A stretch of DNA of 64,000 nt. Source: Brachypterus glaber. Lineage: Eukaryota > Arthropoda > Insecta > Coleoptera > Kateretidae. Under the pieces are notes generated by a model. It saw only the letters and a program-made list of their open reading frames with translations, was not told where the DNA came from and did no database searches. Where the stretch lies: assembly GCA_958510825.1 (NCBI GenBank), contig OY294049.1, positions 1,364,001-1,428,000 of the forward strand, given 5' to 3'. Below are positions 46,639 through 59,651 of the stretch, one piece after another; within the stretch, counting starts at the first letter, position 1, and every line of letters begins with the position of its first letter. Both the position numbers and the translations under genes were made by a program.

Positions 46639-47376
46639 AAAAGACCTTGATTGCAAACTGCAATTTGCAGTGATGGTTTTTAATGTTTTATCATTCTGTT
46701 GTTTTTTTTTTAATCTTTATTTTTGTGACAAACACTTACGGATTTGAAAAGTTCTCTATTTATAAAGTCAGGTCTTTTTATAAAAGTAATATGCTTCGAG
46801 GTTCACGATAAATTGGCAACAAATTTTGGATTTAAGGACATAATGTTCCTTTATGCACGAAATAAATGTACGATAATGTGGCTTTATGGTTTTATAATAC
46901 TATTATTTATACTAGCAAGTAAATTTTTAAGAACATATCTTAATAAAAGTGAACATTAATGGCTTTCATATATCTCTGCAGGTGCATTACCCAAAAGCCT
47001 TTTTACACTCTTCTTAGCGCACAGGCGCTAGACGAACATAAAACGGTAGTTTCTAATTTTCCGAAATCGACAAAAAAACGTCACAAATGAATAAATAAGT
47101 AACTTTGAAAATATTCGTCTTCCCTAGTGTCCGTCCGTCCGCCTGATATCACTTTTATTTGTAAACACGATAGATCAAGGACAAATTATCCGATCTGTTT
47201 AATATTTTTGGTTAGTTCTATCATAGTTACACTAGAATCCCTATTATTTTTAAAGTTAAGTCTCTAAGAAAAAGAAAAAGGCAAAGTTAAACTTTTAAAT
47301 CAATCGAAAAAACTTGGAGCCGGATCCGTTCCGATCCGGCCGGATTATCAAATTAACTTTATTTAAACTGTAATAA
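46639..47376. other. AT-rich DNA with a GTCC run and a GGATCC cluster
   Basis: GTCCGTCCGTCC at 47129 followed by TGATATCACTTTTATTTGTA resembles the GTCY block of Helentron-like repeats. GAGCCGGATCCGTTCCGATC at 47316 belongs with the cluster at 48976-49075. Confidence 0.4.
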
Positions 47377-48228
47377 CACAGGCCCACAAAATAAAAAAAG
47401 TGGTCTTTGCTGGGGTTGAGACCCACCTACTCTTATGTATTTTGGGATGCTGAACACGAATCTGTCATAAAAAAAGGCACTTCATGAGCTCATTTCTTTG
47501 CTACACTGAAAAAACTGTCTAAAATAGTAAAAATCTCATATTATTTCAGTGTAACAAAAAAATGAGCCATTAATGTGCATTTTTTATGACAGATTCTTGT
47601 TCACCATCTCAAAATACATAAGAATAGGTGGGTCTAAACCCCAGCACAGACCACTCTTTTTTTTGTGGCCCCAGACAGTTTTTCCAGTGTAGAAACAAAA
47701 ATGAGCTTATGAAGTGCCTTTTTTATGACAGATTTGTGTTCAGCATCCCAAAATACATAAGAATAGGTGGGTCTCAACCCCGGCACAGACGACTATTTTT
47801 TTTTTGTGGGCTCATAATGTTTTTTCAGTGTAGAAAAAAAATGAGCCGATGAAGTGCCTTTTTTATGACAGATTCGCGTTCAGCATCCCAAAATACATAA
47901 GAATAAGTGGATCTCAACCCCAGCACAGACCACTTTTTTTTTTGGGCCCAGACAGTTTTTTCAGTGTAGATACAAAATAAGCCCATGAAGTGCTTTTTTT
48001 ATGGCAGATTCGTGTTCAGCATCCCAAAATACAAAAGAATTCGTGGGTCTTAACCACAGCACAGACCACTTTTTTTTGTGGGTCCAGACAGTTTTTTCAG
48101 TGTAGAAATAAAATAAGCCCACGAAGTGCCTTTTTTTATGACAGATTTGTATTCAGCATCCCAAAATACATAAGAATAGTTAGGTCTCAACCCCAGCACA
48201 GCCCACTTTTTTCTTTTGTGGGCCTGTG
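47377..48228. mobile_element. CACTA-like element with internal tandem repeats
   Basis: Starts CACAGGCCCACAAAA and ends TTTTGTGGGCCTGTG, flanked by TAA at 47374-47376 and 48229-48231. Behind the left end is one inverted copy of a repeat (to about 47520). About five direct copies follow at 136-141 bp spacing, each with TTTTTCAGTGTAGA, TTTTTATGACAGATTC and CAGCATCCCAAAATACATAA. Reading frames through the array are by-products. Same TIR family as 3780-4005 and 43978. Confidence 0.75.
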
Positions 48229-48275
48229 TAATCAACAAACAGTCACGAATTAACAATCAAAATCTAGTAGTTATA

Positions 48276-48700
48276 CACGGAAAAAAAAAATTATAGCTAG
48301 GAGCGCTATAACACACATACCAAGCAAATTATAATCGCTTATTATATAAATACAAGGCTTTCTCTTACAATTATGGCAGTCAGTGTAAAAATTTATATGA
48401 AATACTTTAATTGTTTAGTGAATAATAAAATATAACAAATAGTATGGCATTTATAGCTTAAATAGATTTAATTATTGTCCGTGCTAATAATTTTTATAAT
48501 ATAATAAAATTTCTGTAAATTTATAATAGTGCCTGTAATAAATATAATCGTGTCTGTAATATATATAATCGTTTCCAATTTATTTTTAACATTATTAGTT
48601 ATTGTGTCCCTTATAATCTATAGCTTAAATCACTATAATTTGCCACTGTTACCAAATATCTTATAATGTATAGCGCAGAACCCACTAATTTCTTTCCGTG
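48276..48700. mobile_element. TA-flanked MITE with CACGGAAA ends
   Basis: CACGGAAAAAAA at 48276 is mirrored by TTTCTTTCCGTG ending at 48700, with TA on both sides. About 425 bp of A/T-rich interior containing repeated TATAATCG and TATAAT motifs. No gene. Confidence 0.55.
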
Positions 48701-49463
48701 TAGTGTTACTAGTTTATCAAAGAGAACAGAAAAAAAGTTTAAAAATTTACTTTAAGAAAAAAATAAAAAACGATTAAGTGCTTTAAAAAAATATTTAAAT
48801 AACTTATATTAAGGGAAAATAAATAAATTTCGATTAAAACAAACAGAAATTTATTAAAATTCATAAAATACTCTACTTTGTTAATATATACCCATTTTTT
48901 TAATTTTTTACAAAAATATGTTTTAAATAGAAATTAGAAAACTTATTATTATTTTTAATATTTAATATTATTATCCGGTGATCGGATCCGGAAAGCTCAT
49001 GCCGGATCCGGTAGACGTTTAATAATTCCGGATCCGCCGGATTACCGGAACTGGTTTTCCGGATTGCAAACCTTAATTCTAACCCTTAAACGCGTTTTCT
49101 GTCTAAAATAGGTCTCGAGTTCGAATCCCAGCCAGGGAAGCTACCACTTTTTTTATTTTTTGTTTTACTTTTTTATTTATTTTGCGTTTTAAATAGTTTT
49201 AACTTGGAAAATGCACTGTGAAGAGTAGACATTGGAATGCGTAGCATTTTATATCTTTACAGCTTGTTTAATTAATTAAGTAATTAATTTTATGATCTGA
49301 TGATTAATTTTACAATGGTATAATACTTGAAAATTCACTACCTATGTGTGTGGCGAAAAATAATTGAAATTTTTAATTTTATGTTAGGAAAATATGAATT
49401 ATTTAAAAAAAAATCCAATTATTACAGTGTAAAATATATTTCCTGCAATTTGATTAACGGGCG
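48701..49463. other. AT-rich DNA with GGATCCGG cluster and an isolated B-box-like motif
   Basis: 48976-49075 contains many CCGGATC/GATCCGG words, e.g. ATGCCGGATCCGGTAGAC. At 49117-49130, GAGTTCGAATCCCA matches a tRNA B box and is followed by T-runs, but no complete tRNA fold is apparent; it may be a SINE remnant. Confidence 0.4.
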
Positions 49464-50150
49464 ACAGGTAAAAAATCCAAAAAAAAAAACGGAAAAAATT
49501 CATGAAGCGTCGAATGTTGAATATTTATAAATCTTATAGTGTCCTCTAAATGATTTCAATACAATTTTTTGAAAATGTTTGCTACCTTGCGTAAAAAATC
49601 AAATTTAAGTGGCACACTACATACCGGGTGGGTCATTTAAACTATGGATATCTCAGAAATCGTAACAGGTAGCTTTTTTAAATTTGGTACTAAGCTTCAG
49701 TATTAAGGGGGACAAATTTTTATCACAGCAATTTTTTTTCATCACCATCTTTAGGCGGGAGAGGGGGTAACTTAAAAAAATTAAATGGAATGGGGGTGTT
49801 TTTTATTCAGATTCAAATGCAGTATAAGAAGTTACATAATTGACCAAAAAAGTTTTTTTTTTCAACTGTCAAATTAGGCTGTTAAAAAAATAAAGTTATG
49901 CCTAATTTCTCCAAAAATGAAGTGACCTTTGAGTAGTTTTCTATTCTACCTTTTTATGGTTTGATACCCCATATTTGTACTATGTTTTAAAATTTGAAAA
50001 ATACAGCCCTGAAGAAAATTAAGTGTAAGATATAGTATATTCAATGTGCCACTTAGATTTAATTTAGAGGACACTATAAGGTTTATAAATATTCAACATT
50101 CGGCGCTTCATGAATTTTTTCCATTTTTTTTTTTGAGATTTTTTACCTGT
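49464..50150. mobile_element. Foldback element with about 150-bp arms
   Basis: Left arm from ACAGGTAAAAAATCC through ATTCATGAAGCGTCGAATGT and TATAGTGTCCTCTAAAT; right arm is the inverse, ending at ACCTGT (50145-50150). The unique centre includes ACCGGGTGGGTCATTTAAAC. Confidence 0.6.
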
Positions 50151-51484
50151 GTGTCGGTACCAAAATTTTAAGAAAATTGTATAATTTGGCCGTAATTTTA
50201 AAATAATATTCTAATATTACTCTGAAGGACAAGGACTCCTTGTATTACCCTGAAAATGCAATAAAAAAAGAATATAATCAAATTTGCGTACACTAAAAAA
50301 AACTATAATTGTTGCCCCAACCTTGAACTTTACAACTGAGTATTAATTTTTAGTTGATACATTCATTAGGTTTGACATAGGTACAGAAATCTGGTTAATA
50401 AATCCAAAACTTTTGTTGTTCCAAACACTTATCTACACTGTAAAAAGTAAACTGAATATTCAGTTACAAATGGATAGGAAAGTTATTATCCTATATAATT
50501 GTAATTTAATTTTTGTTAAAAAACGCAACATTTAATGTCCGTCCTTAAATAATAAAGTACGTGACTTTAGAACTAACTTTAGTGTTTTTAACAGATTGAT
50601 TGCCAGATCCTTAAAATGCAAGTTTGGTTTCTGTTAACCACTACCAGATGTGTTTTCCTTACCAGACATCTGGTTGCAGAAACCAGAAAAATAGTTGGTC
50701 CGTATTTAAAAATATTAATCTGGTTTCCTTAACCAATTTTTTTTTTCAAAAGATGTAATTTTTGCAATTATTTACTTTAGTAAAATTCAAAAAGAAACAA
50801 AAATGAAAACAATAAAATTACGCGTTATTATCAAGGCCTATTATGCCATATTTTGCATTTTTTTCTCAGGATCGTTGACCTCTTTAAATTTCAATAAACC
50901 TTTTAAAAAAGGACGGCTTTTAGTTTGTATTCGAAAATTAAGCCATCATTTTCTGATAGAACGGTGGCCCGAGGTCATAAATCTAAAAGATGGGTCTCTT
51001 TTTTGTCTGGTGCCTCATGAGTCACAAGAAATGCATGTTGTAGAATTCCATGTGGTAGGTTGAGATAGTCAACATCCCACAAGAAATTGTCCCTTTTGTT
51101 TGATATGACAGTTTGCACTGTAAAAATATCTGTCTAATTTCCAATTATACAAAATAGGACCAAAAGCAATATACAAAAAAAAACAAAATTTAACCAAAAA
51201 GCTGTAAAAAATACTCAATATGTAAATTTTACATTGTAATAAGGGTTAATCGGAAGCCAGGTTTGCGAACCCTTCGTAAATATTACAAATATAAACACCG
51301 TTCATTGAAAAGTTGTAAAAAGAAAATAAATACAAATTAAAGTAAAAAAATGAAATACGAATAGCAGAATAGAATATGTGTAGAATGATGCATATTCGGT
51401 CATGAGTGAGGTATAGCCATTTTATACGTGTTGCAAACTATACTTTTACTACGACTGAAGTTTTATACATTGATATTGTTACAC
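50151..51484. other. AT-rich DNA; one unsupported frame
   Basis: An 86-codon plus-strand frame at 50803-51063 has a hydrophobic start but no recognisable domain and an A/T-rich surround. The repeated ATCTGGTTTCYTTAACCA-like motif at 50630-50735 is a small local repeat. Confidence 0.3.
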
Positions 51485-51720
51485 ACAGAAAAATACTATC
51501 TTAAATCAAAAATATGGTGATTTTTATATAATGAAGAGAATATATTCTTCTTTTATGCATACCATAATTTTATCCTTTCATATTTGAGAATATGCTCTTC
51601 TTTCAAGCATACCATATTCTTATCCTTTCATATTTAAAGCACAATTTTGCTTTAAAGAAGAATTTTCTTCGTTATATCAAAATCACACATTCTTGATTTA
51701 AGACAATATTTTTTTCTGTA
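51485..51720. mobile_element. Inverted-repeat MITE with ACAGAAAAATA ends
   Basis: ACAGAAAAATACTATCTTAA at the left is mirrored by TTAAGACAATATTTTTTTCTGT at the right. The interior contains two direct copies of CATACCATA(A/T)T(T/C)TTATCC. Confidence 0.55.
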
Positions 51721-51812
51721 CACGCATAAAAATTATATAATAACCAAAAGTTTTAATAAAAACAATAATTAGATTTAATAATTTAATTTTCATCTAATAA
51801 TTTAATATGTTA

Positions 51813-52051
51813 GGGAACGTTCAAGTATTACGTAATGCAAAATGTACCAAAATTCATACACTTCATACCTCGGTTCTCGCGTTATTCAAGGCTGTAGAGA
51901 TTTCATATTTTGGCCAACCCCCCCTAACACACCCCCTATTAGGGGGGGTAGCCAAAATATAAAATCTCTATAATCTATAATAACGCGAGAACCGGGGTAT
52001 GAAGTGTATGAATTTTGGTACAACTTGCGTTACGTAATACTTGAACGTTTC
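51813..52051. mobile_element. TTACGTAA palindromic element, copy 1
   Basis: Near-perfect palindrome of about 239 bp. Arms read GGGAACGTTCAAGTATTACG, TACCAAAATTCATACACTTC and GGTTCTCGCGTTATT; the centre is a small C-run/G-run hairpin (CCCCCTATTAGGGGGGG). No coding sequence. Confidence 0.8.
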
Positions 52052-52730
52052 GTTATAGTAAATTGTGAATTATTGCGTTGATTTTGCTTAAAATAAAACC
52101 CTTACGGTATGTCATATACCGTCATCCACTTACGGAATGTAACGTCTCGAGTTTTTTGTGCGATTGACTAACATTCTAAGAGAGTCGTGGAAAAAAATTA
52201 TAGAAATAAATGATTTTAGTTTTACGCATAACCTTGGTCACGATTCTTGTTAAACATATTCTAAACTAAAAAAATTAAAAGGTAAACATTTTTTACAAAA
52301 AAAAAAAAAAATCTCAAATAAAGTATTATGTAAAATGCTATGATTTACAATGTTTATTTGAAGAAACTTTATTCTTTCCCAAAGAAGAAGAAATGAAAAT
52401 AGGGTAACATTACAGTTATCTACAAGTAAATAATCCCTTTATTTTTAGACTACCTCTACAGAACAGCTTTGCCTGATATCTAGCTCAATGGAATGCATCA
52501 GGTGGGTCCTGTTTATGGAATTGACTCCATGTAGTCGATATTTTAGGGTACCTATGGGATGGGATTGTATAATAGACAGTTTTAAATCTTTTAAATGAGT
52601 TATTAAAACTGGTGGCACCCCTTAATTGAAAAGAAAAAGAAATAAGCCAAGAAAGAAATTAAAAAAACTATAAATTTATAATATATGCATGTATAATGTT
52701 TACTTTTTTAAAGTTTTTATTACATACCTA

Positions 52731-52953
52731 AGGGGCTGTCCATATATTACGTAACGCAAACTGTACCAAAATTCATACACTTAATACCCTGGTTCTCGCG
52801 TTATTAAAGGCTGTAGAGATGTAGCTACCCCCCATAACACCCCCCTATTTGGAGAGTTAGCCAAAACATGAAATATGCAGCCTTTAAGAACGCGAGAATC
52901 GGGGTATGAAGTGTATGAATTTTGGTACAATTTGCGTTACAGATATTGTCCAC
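52731..52953. mobile_element. TTACGTAA palindromic element, copy 2 (different ends)
   Basis: The interior matches copy 1 (TACCAAAATTCATACACTT, GGTTCTCGCGTTATT), but the outer ends are GGGGCTGTCCATATATTACG and its decayed mirror, as in the element at 56720. Confidence 0.75.
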
Positions 52954-54250
52954 CGAGCCTCGGAGAGTGAGGTTAGCATTTTTTTTTTTGCTTTATTAAT
53001 ACTTTTTTATAAACATTTATGTTACCTATAGGTAATTTATTTAGATACTAAAATTATAATGTAATTTATAATTTATATAATTTATAATTTTATTTATAAT
53101 ATATGTCTGTATGTTTTTTAAGAATAAAATTTATTTTAGTGCATACTTGTACTAAATAACAACATCCAGGTGTGTCCAAATTATATGTTTTCTTTTTAAT
53201 ACTGTAATATAAATGTAACCTTATCATTTTATTGTAATTTATTGCCCCTTTTTAATTAATAAAAATAATAGTTTTATATCGTCTTGCCTTTTTAGTACTA
53301 TAACATAGGATTTAAAAGGTATGATTCAGTTTAAATAAAATAACATTAAAGTAAGTTTATGTAATAAGAATTATATATAAGGACAGAAATTTTAAATTTT
53401 AAACAAAATTATAAAAATATTAATTTATTATTCCATCAATCTATTTTCCCAAGACCAAGAGTCAACTGTGCACACTGATTAAGAAAACGTTTTTAGAATT
53501 TATTCGCAAAAGGAATATACACACACACACACACAAGTCTTCAACTTGCTACCATTCAAAGTCTCCAGACTAGGAGAGGTACGAGTAGTTGTCTACATCT
53601 AGCAATAGATGGCGCACAAGTCTACATCAATCTAATGACTATATTTTCTGCCAGGGGACTGAAAAAATATTTTATGCTGCAATAAAAGAAGAAAACTTAC
53701 AAAAAAGAAGAGCAAATAGTGAGCGGTTAAGGTATCATCGCATTTAAACTGACTAGTAACAATTTGTTACTAGCAAATAAAAGAAAAAGTACCAATAAAA
53801 AAATAAACGGGACAAAGAAAGCTTGTGAAATACTTGAATCCAAGACATCAAGAAAGAAATAAAAAAATCTTATCACTTATTACAAAATTGTAATATAATC
53901 AAAAATAAAAAATTGCGGCCCTTTACAGAATTGATCATTTATTTTCTTTGTTTGAAGAAAAAAAGTCTTCGGAAACTTTTGCTATCCCTTAACCGAGAAA
54001 TACTCATACCTATATTTAATATTTCTAGCTCTTAAAATGTTGGCAGGGGGACATGGGCGTGTGATACATAATAATTTAAAGCTTATAAAGTTCTCTATTT
54101 GACAATTTATTATTTAATTTTTTTAGAATTTTTTTTTTGAGGTTTAAAATAGGGTTGAAAGTGCGTATTTTCGTCAAAAGTTATTTAAAAAATCGAACAA
54201 CATTCTAAAAGTGAATAAATTCATGTTGCAAAAACGTAAGTAATACTTTT
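52954..54250. other. AT-rich DNA with an (AC)n microsatellite
   Basis: (AC)n at 53517-53535. Nothing else recognised. Confidence 0.4.
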
Positions 54251-54290
54251 AGGAAACGTTCAAGTATTACGTAACGCAAATTTTGATCAT
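54251..54290. repeat. Single arm of the TTACGTAA family
   Basis: AGGAAACGTTCAAGTATTAC followed by GTAACGCAAATTTT; no right arm is visible, so this is a truncated copy. Confidence 0.6.
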
Positions 54291-56719
54291 TTTGAACCCT
54301 CCCCCCCCCTCATGTAGCGCTATTTTCCTATACCATTAACATGGGCGTAACACTCCAAAATGACGGAAAGAAGAGAGCGCGAATGATTCCTCCCCCTTTC
54401 ATCGGAGACTTTCTTTCATGCGGAGAACTATATCTCAATTCGTTTAAAATTTAATAGGGGGAGTGAGTTTCTGAGAGAAACTGGAAAATTATTAATTTAA
54501 TAACACTTTTTCTAGTGTTCCGATTTCTTTACCCCTTAATAAACTTAAAATTAGGCTGTTTAATTGAATGGATATGATCATGTTTGCCTTCTTTCTTTAT
54601 TTTTTAGTTCATTTGTTCATAAAAAAATTGAGATATCTGTCAAACCTCAACATTTAAAATTAAACAAATTAAACTTGTATTTTAGTTGTAGAAAAAGTAA
54701 AATATGCAACTCTTGTGGAACGCACATATTATATTCAGCGTCATATCCTCACTTGCTGTACAATATACGATTTATGCATAGAATGCCCAAATATATAATA
54801 CTGAATAATTTTATAGCGTTTATTTTTTTGTATTTATTATAATTTCCATGGAGGACGGTACCATTTAAAGAGAAAAACAGTCGAGCGACAGTATTTATAT
54901 GTCAATAATTTATATGTATTTCCAATAAAACTGCAATTTGTGGAATAAACTCACTATATTGACTTTTGCATTTAAATAATTTATTAATATGATTAAAAAT
55001 AAATTTTTGGTTCAGGACAATTCCAATATTTTTTAATATTTAGGTCAAAAGGCATAACCTCAAATGATTTTTTCAATACTATAAACTATTTTCTATATGC
55101 CTTTTTTTTAAGTAACAAAATGTCGGAGATTGTACCAAAATAAATGTAGGTGCACCGAGCTCGGTCACGTTTCAAAATATATTGGAATCGCCCTATTCGC
55201 TTACTTGACAATTCATTTACCTTCATATATATTATTTATTGAAATATTTCTGAAATTAGTTTACATGCAAACTTGTAATTATCTCAGTTTACTTATTTAC
55301 AAAAAATAACGTCATGTTTCAGCCATTTCATCTTTCATTATGTCTAGTTTTTATATGCAATAAACCTAAAGCTTGTAAAACTGGACATGTGTGTAGCAAA
55401 CATGCAAAAACGGATAAATCCATTTTTCCAATTTTGAGATATAAGCAGAGAACTTGTACAGCGTAATCCCAAAAATTTTTAAAAAATCCTAAAACTGGCG
55501 AAAACTGTTCATGGGTTATATAATTAACGGCGTTTGCGTTTATATGAAGCGCTAAATCAAGAAAGCACTAAAATTAGTAAGAATCGATACTTGGGTACCG
55601 GATTTATTGGTTTTTGCATGTTTGCTCCACATGTGTTCGATAATCGCATAAATTAGTGATAATTTTATCCTCTCACAAACTCTCCAATGAGAAAGTTTCT
55701 GAGCACAATCCGGCTCGAAAGACCAAAACAACGCAAGTACTTAAATGATATTTAATTAATGTCATTAAATATTATTTAAGATATGTACTGTATTTAACTA
55801 TTAATATATAAAATAATTTGCTCGGTAATTTGTATAGTTTTTAACTTTCTGTTTTAATATTCTTTATAATTTAAAAATGATGGACTACCGTCACGATATA
55901 ATTAATACATTTGTTTTAATTAACAGTTATTCCTAATTAAAAAGCAAAACATATTATATTGTGGAATATATTATAAATATTTATAGTAGGTAGGTTTATT
56001 CTACTATGATCCTAAAATAGATGTAACATTGATATATCATATTTAATTATTCACATTAATAAATAATGACCACACACGTACAAAAAGAATTTAAACAGTT
56101 GCTTTATATTTCTTAATAGTATTAATTAAAGGCTATGCACCTGGTGAACAAAAAATTCTCTGTTTAGATGACGTTCGAATTTCAAAGTCATTATTCTTCT
56201 CTATGCGATTAGATTTCACTTCTTACAAACAACAATTATTATAATGACAACAAATCAAGTTAATGTTGATGTCATACAATTTTAACGTTTTAATATAAAA
56301 AAATTAAAATAAGCCAGCCTCAGAACAGAAGTTAATATATGGCTCAGCTATTATAGCTATAATAGCTATATTTTGTACACTAAAAAAATAGCCTGTATAA
56401 ATTAGGATTATTGTACCAAAATAGCTCCTCACCCAAGTTGACCAAAATAGAAAAGTGATCGGTTTAACGTCGTTCAAAATAAGTTTTTGGCGCTCTTCGA
56501 TTTTTTAGGGAGGAGCCTATATGCAGGAGCGGTTATGCCGCGCTGTGCGCTGACCGTTTTTCAATATATTATTTTAAATAAAAAACAATTTTTTACAAAA
56601 AAAAAAACACAAAACAGACCCCAAACCAACGTTAACGTAAACCAAGGCCCTCCATTAAAAAAAAAACACCAAACAACAAAAAAAAAACAAAACAAACTCC
56701 GGCACGGCGAGCTGCAATT
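54291..56719. other. AT-rich DNA, nothing recognised
   Basis: No gene, RNA or clear repeat. The 92-codon frame at 54564-54842 is A/T-driven. Runs of A with CAAACAA near 56580-56700 are low complexity. Confidence 0.35.
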
Positions 56720-57375
56720 AGGGGCTGTCCATATATTACGTAACGCGCCTAGGGGGGGGGGGGGGGGGCAGAGAAATTGTCACAGTTTGTGATGTATTAT
56801 TATTTCAACATAAATTACTATTTAGTGGCCCATAATTCCCTTTTTCACACAAAAATTGACGAAACTATGCATATTTAAATAATATTGTAATCGGTAAAAC
56901 AACTGTTGACATTGATATTAAAAAAAAATCTTACAGCAATATTCTTGCGTGATCTTGCCGATAAATCATGCGATGATACATTTTCGCGCGGAATGTGTAC
57001 TCACAGAACACCAATGTGTGTACTATTTTGTGTACCTGTGCATAAACAATATACGTGTTATATGACACTCAGTGTAAAAAGAGGTACCTAGTATTTTTTC
57101 CCTGTGTGATATTGATTATAAATATTTTTTTAAAGTTTGAGTGATTTTTTCGTGTAATTTTTTTTAAGATTATGTTATACTATATTTTAGGTTCATGTTT
57201 GTTTTGTCGAGAAAAACGAATCAATAGTGAGAATACAGTTAAATTTATTGCGAAACAAAATTTTTATATTGTTACGCGTTACACAGGGGGGGTGTTCGTA
57301 AATGTGAAAGTTTGTTACACAGGGGGGGGAGGGGATTATTTTTTTTGAAAAATTGCTTTACGTAGATATGGACAG
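56720..57375. mobile_element. Long TTACGTAA-family element with GGGGCTGTCCATA ends
   Basis: Left end GGGGCTGTCCATATATTACG, right end TTTACGTAGATATGGACAG. A run of 17 G at 56752-56768 near the left end has G-runs as counterpart at 57287-57293 and 57321-57328. About 656 bp without convincing reading frame. Confidence 0.6.
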
Positions 57376-59651
57376 TATATTACAGGTCGACTCGAAAAAG
57401 TACCATTTTCCTGGAGACCTGTATACTATTTTATTCGCAACTGTTTTTATTTAATAAAAAGTACCAATTATTTTGAAACGTAGATGTTTGAAATCAAATG
57501 AAGAAAATAATACTATATATAATACTTAGTTTTTTAGTTCTTTTCATATTTACCACAAATATTTTTTTCTGCATTTTACAAGAAAAGCACAATAATATAA
57601 AACTGAAGTTCCACATACGCGTAACCCAAATAAACAACCACAAAAAACATTTGGACTTTTGGACATTTGGACACCGTTTATAACATTCATTATCCTTCTC
57701 AGTCTCAATAGTAAAAAAACGTTGACTAAAAATGTACATTTAAGTTTTTTAAACGAAATATATAATAGTTATTTATGGTACTAGTGGGTAAAGTAAGACA
57801 TTTCCCATAAGAAAATTAACCTGCGAGGCGTCAGCCAAGCAGGTTAATTTTCGAGAGGGCAATATCGGTTTACCCATGAGTGCCATACAAGGTTTTATCC
57901 AATAAATAGCTTAGGTATTCGTATTTTTATTAAAAATTTTAATGACATTTACAAGAAAATAATTTGTGTGACAGTTGAGTGGGTAAAATAAATAATTATT
58001 CACTCAGTAAAGTAAAAGCCACGCGGGGGTTATTATTGAGTTTATCTATTTAAAATAAAGTTGGTAATTGTCTCATTATCTGTATGTATTGGATAAAATT
58101 ATATTCGTGTTTATCATGACAAAAGCAGTTCAGCCATCTTGCTTTAAGCATTAATAATGATATTTTAATCAGTGGCGCCATCTAGCGGAAATTAATGATT
58201 TAAATTGCAGACCAGTAATCATTAGTTTACTGGTCTCTATTTTTTGTTACAGGTCAGGTTCAGGCGTAGAAAACAGTATGTATTTTTTTTTATCGTAAAC
58301 GATCAGCCCGATAGATTTTTTTTTTTAAATTTGGTAAAAATGTAACAATGCTAGAAAATAAAATTTGGGTTATTCGAAAGTCAAACTAAATCTTCCTTCC
58401 CGGGCACCGTGGGTAAATCACCTCGTTAATTATTCTCATTAATGGTAAAGTTAAATTCCAATCATTAAAACCATTGTTCTTGGTGTATACTTCCACTATT
58501 TTTAATATATACATTTACACAACCAAACTTAGTTCGCATAGTCGCGACTCTAAAGGACTGCATGCTTAAAAAAATAAATAGATAATTATATACAGGATAA
58601 TTATATTGTATACTTTGTATAATACTTTGTAAATACTATAATCTTTGGCTATTAAAATGCACAGAGCTTCACTTAAAGTAAAGCTTTGCCATAAAATTCA
58701 AAATAAAGTTCTCATAATATCTGACGATAACTATTTTAATTTTTAAGATTGATTAGTTCGTAAAAATATGTATGTATTAATTATTTTAATTTTATGGTTT
58801 AAAGAATTAGCTACTCATATAATTTAAGACACTAATTTAAGGTATAACTATATAACAATACCTTTATGTTTGCTTTATTACAGAATTTTGTAAGTTGGCG
58901 AAATTATTATTATTATTATTAAATTGCGAATTCCTGTTAAAATGTTTACTTAAACAGAGCCGTAATAAAACCCCCTTCATTCTAAAAGTATATACAATTT
59001 TACACTAGGTTATGAGTCTTAGTCTAAGACAGAGCCCTATTTCAAATGATTGGTTCATATTTTAAATAAATTATTGCATTTATAACAAAGAACTTCTACC
59101 TCAAGAAGTTATTTCAGACCAATGTTTATGAAGGTGTCATCTTTTTGTTTGTTTGTTTACATAAACGTACGCGATACTGCTTCTGGTGTAAACATAAGTA
59201 TCGCTAGTTTTGACCTTCTGGTGACCAGAGCGATGTTGCGTAATTTTCACTTTATCATTATGATAAATCTTTATACCTATATTAAAATTTTAAAAAACTA
59301 CTATACTACGACACTAAAATTATGTTTGATAATGTAATATAATTAAATTTATTAAAATTAAACTACTAGTTCATATAAAACTCAAATATAACTAATATTT
59401 CTTAAAATTTACAATAAAATACCTAAAGTAGGTGTTGCAACCGGCAACACTGTATTGTACAAAGTTTACGACATTAGACTGTTTAGAGTTTACACATTCT
59501 TTCTCTCTCTTTACGCGTACTAAGTGTAAACAAAAGTCACTCCCCACCAGCCCTTCACCGTAGTTGGTTCACGCTTCAAACAAAGCATACGGTAGATTTC
59601 ATCATATTCATTCTTGAGGTAAAAGTTCTTTGAATCTCTGAAGTACACTTA
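57376..59651. other. AT-rich DNA with short repeat motifs
   Basis: AAAATTAACCTGC and its inverse GCAGGTTAATTTT (57812-57852) flank a small hairpin, between GGGTAAA-type motifs. GTGGCGCCATCTAGCGG at 58173 is a short repeat-like motif. No gene. Confidence 0.35.

Noticed and set aside
47628..48253. Three frames with repeated FFCG and FQCRNK motifs
   Set aside because: They are translations of the 136-141-bp tandem repeat; the period is not consistently a multiple of three and both strands are open.
50803..51063. 86-codon frame as a small secreted or membrane protein
   Set aside because: Hydrophobic start arises from A/T-rich codons; no domain, splice or conservation evidence.
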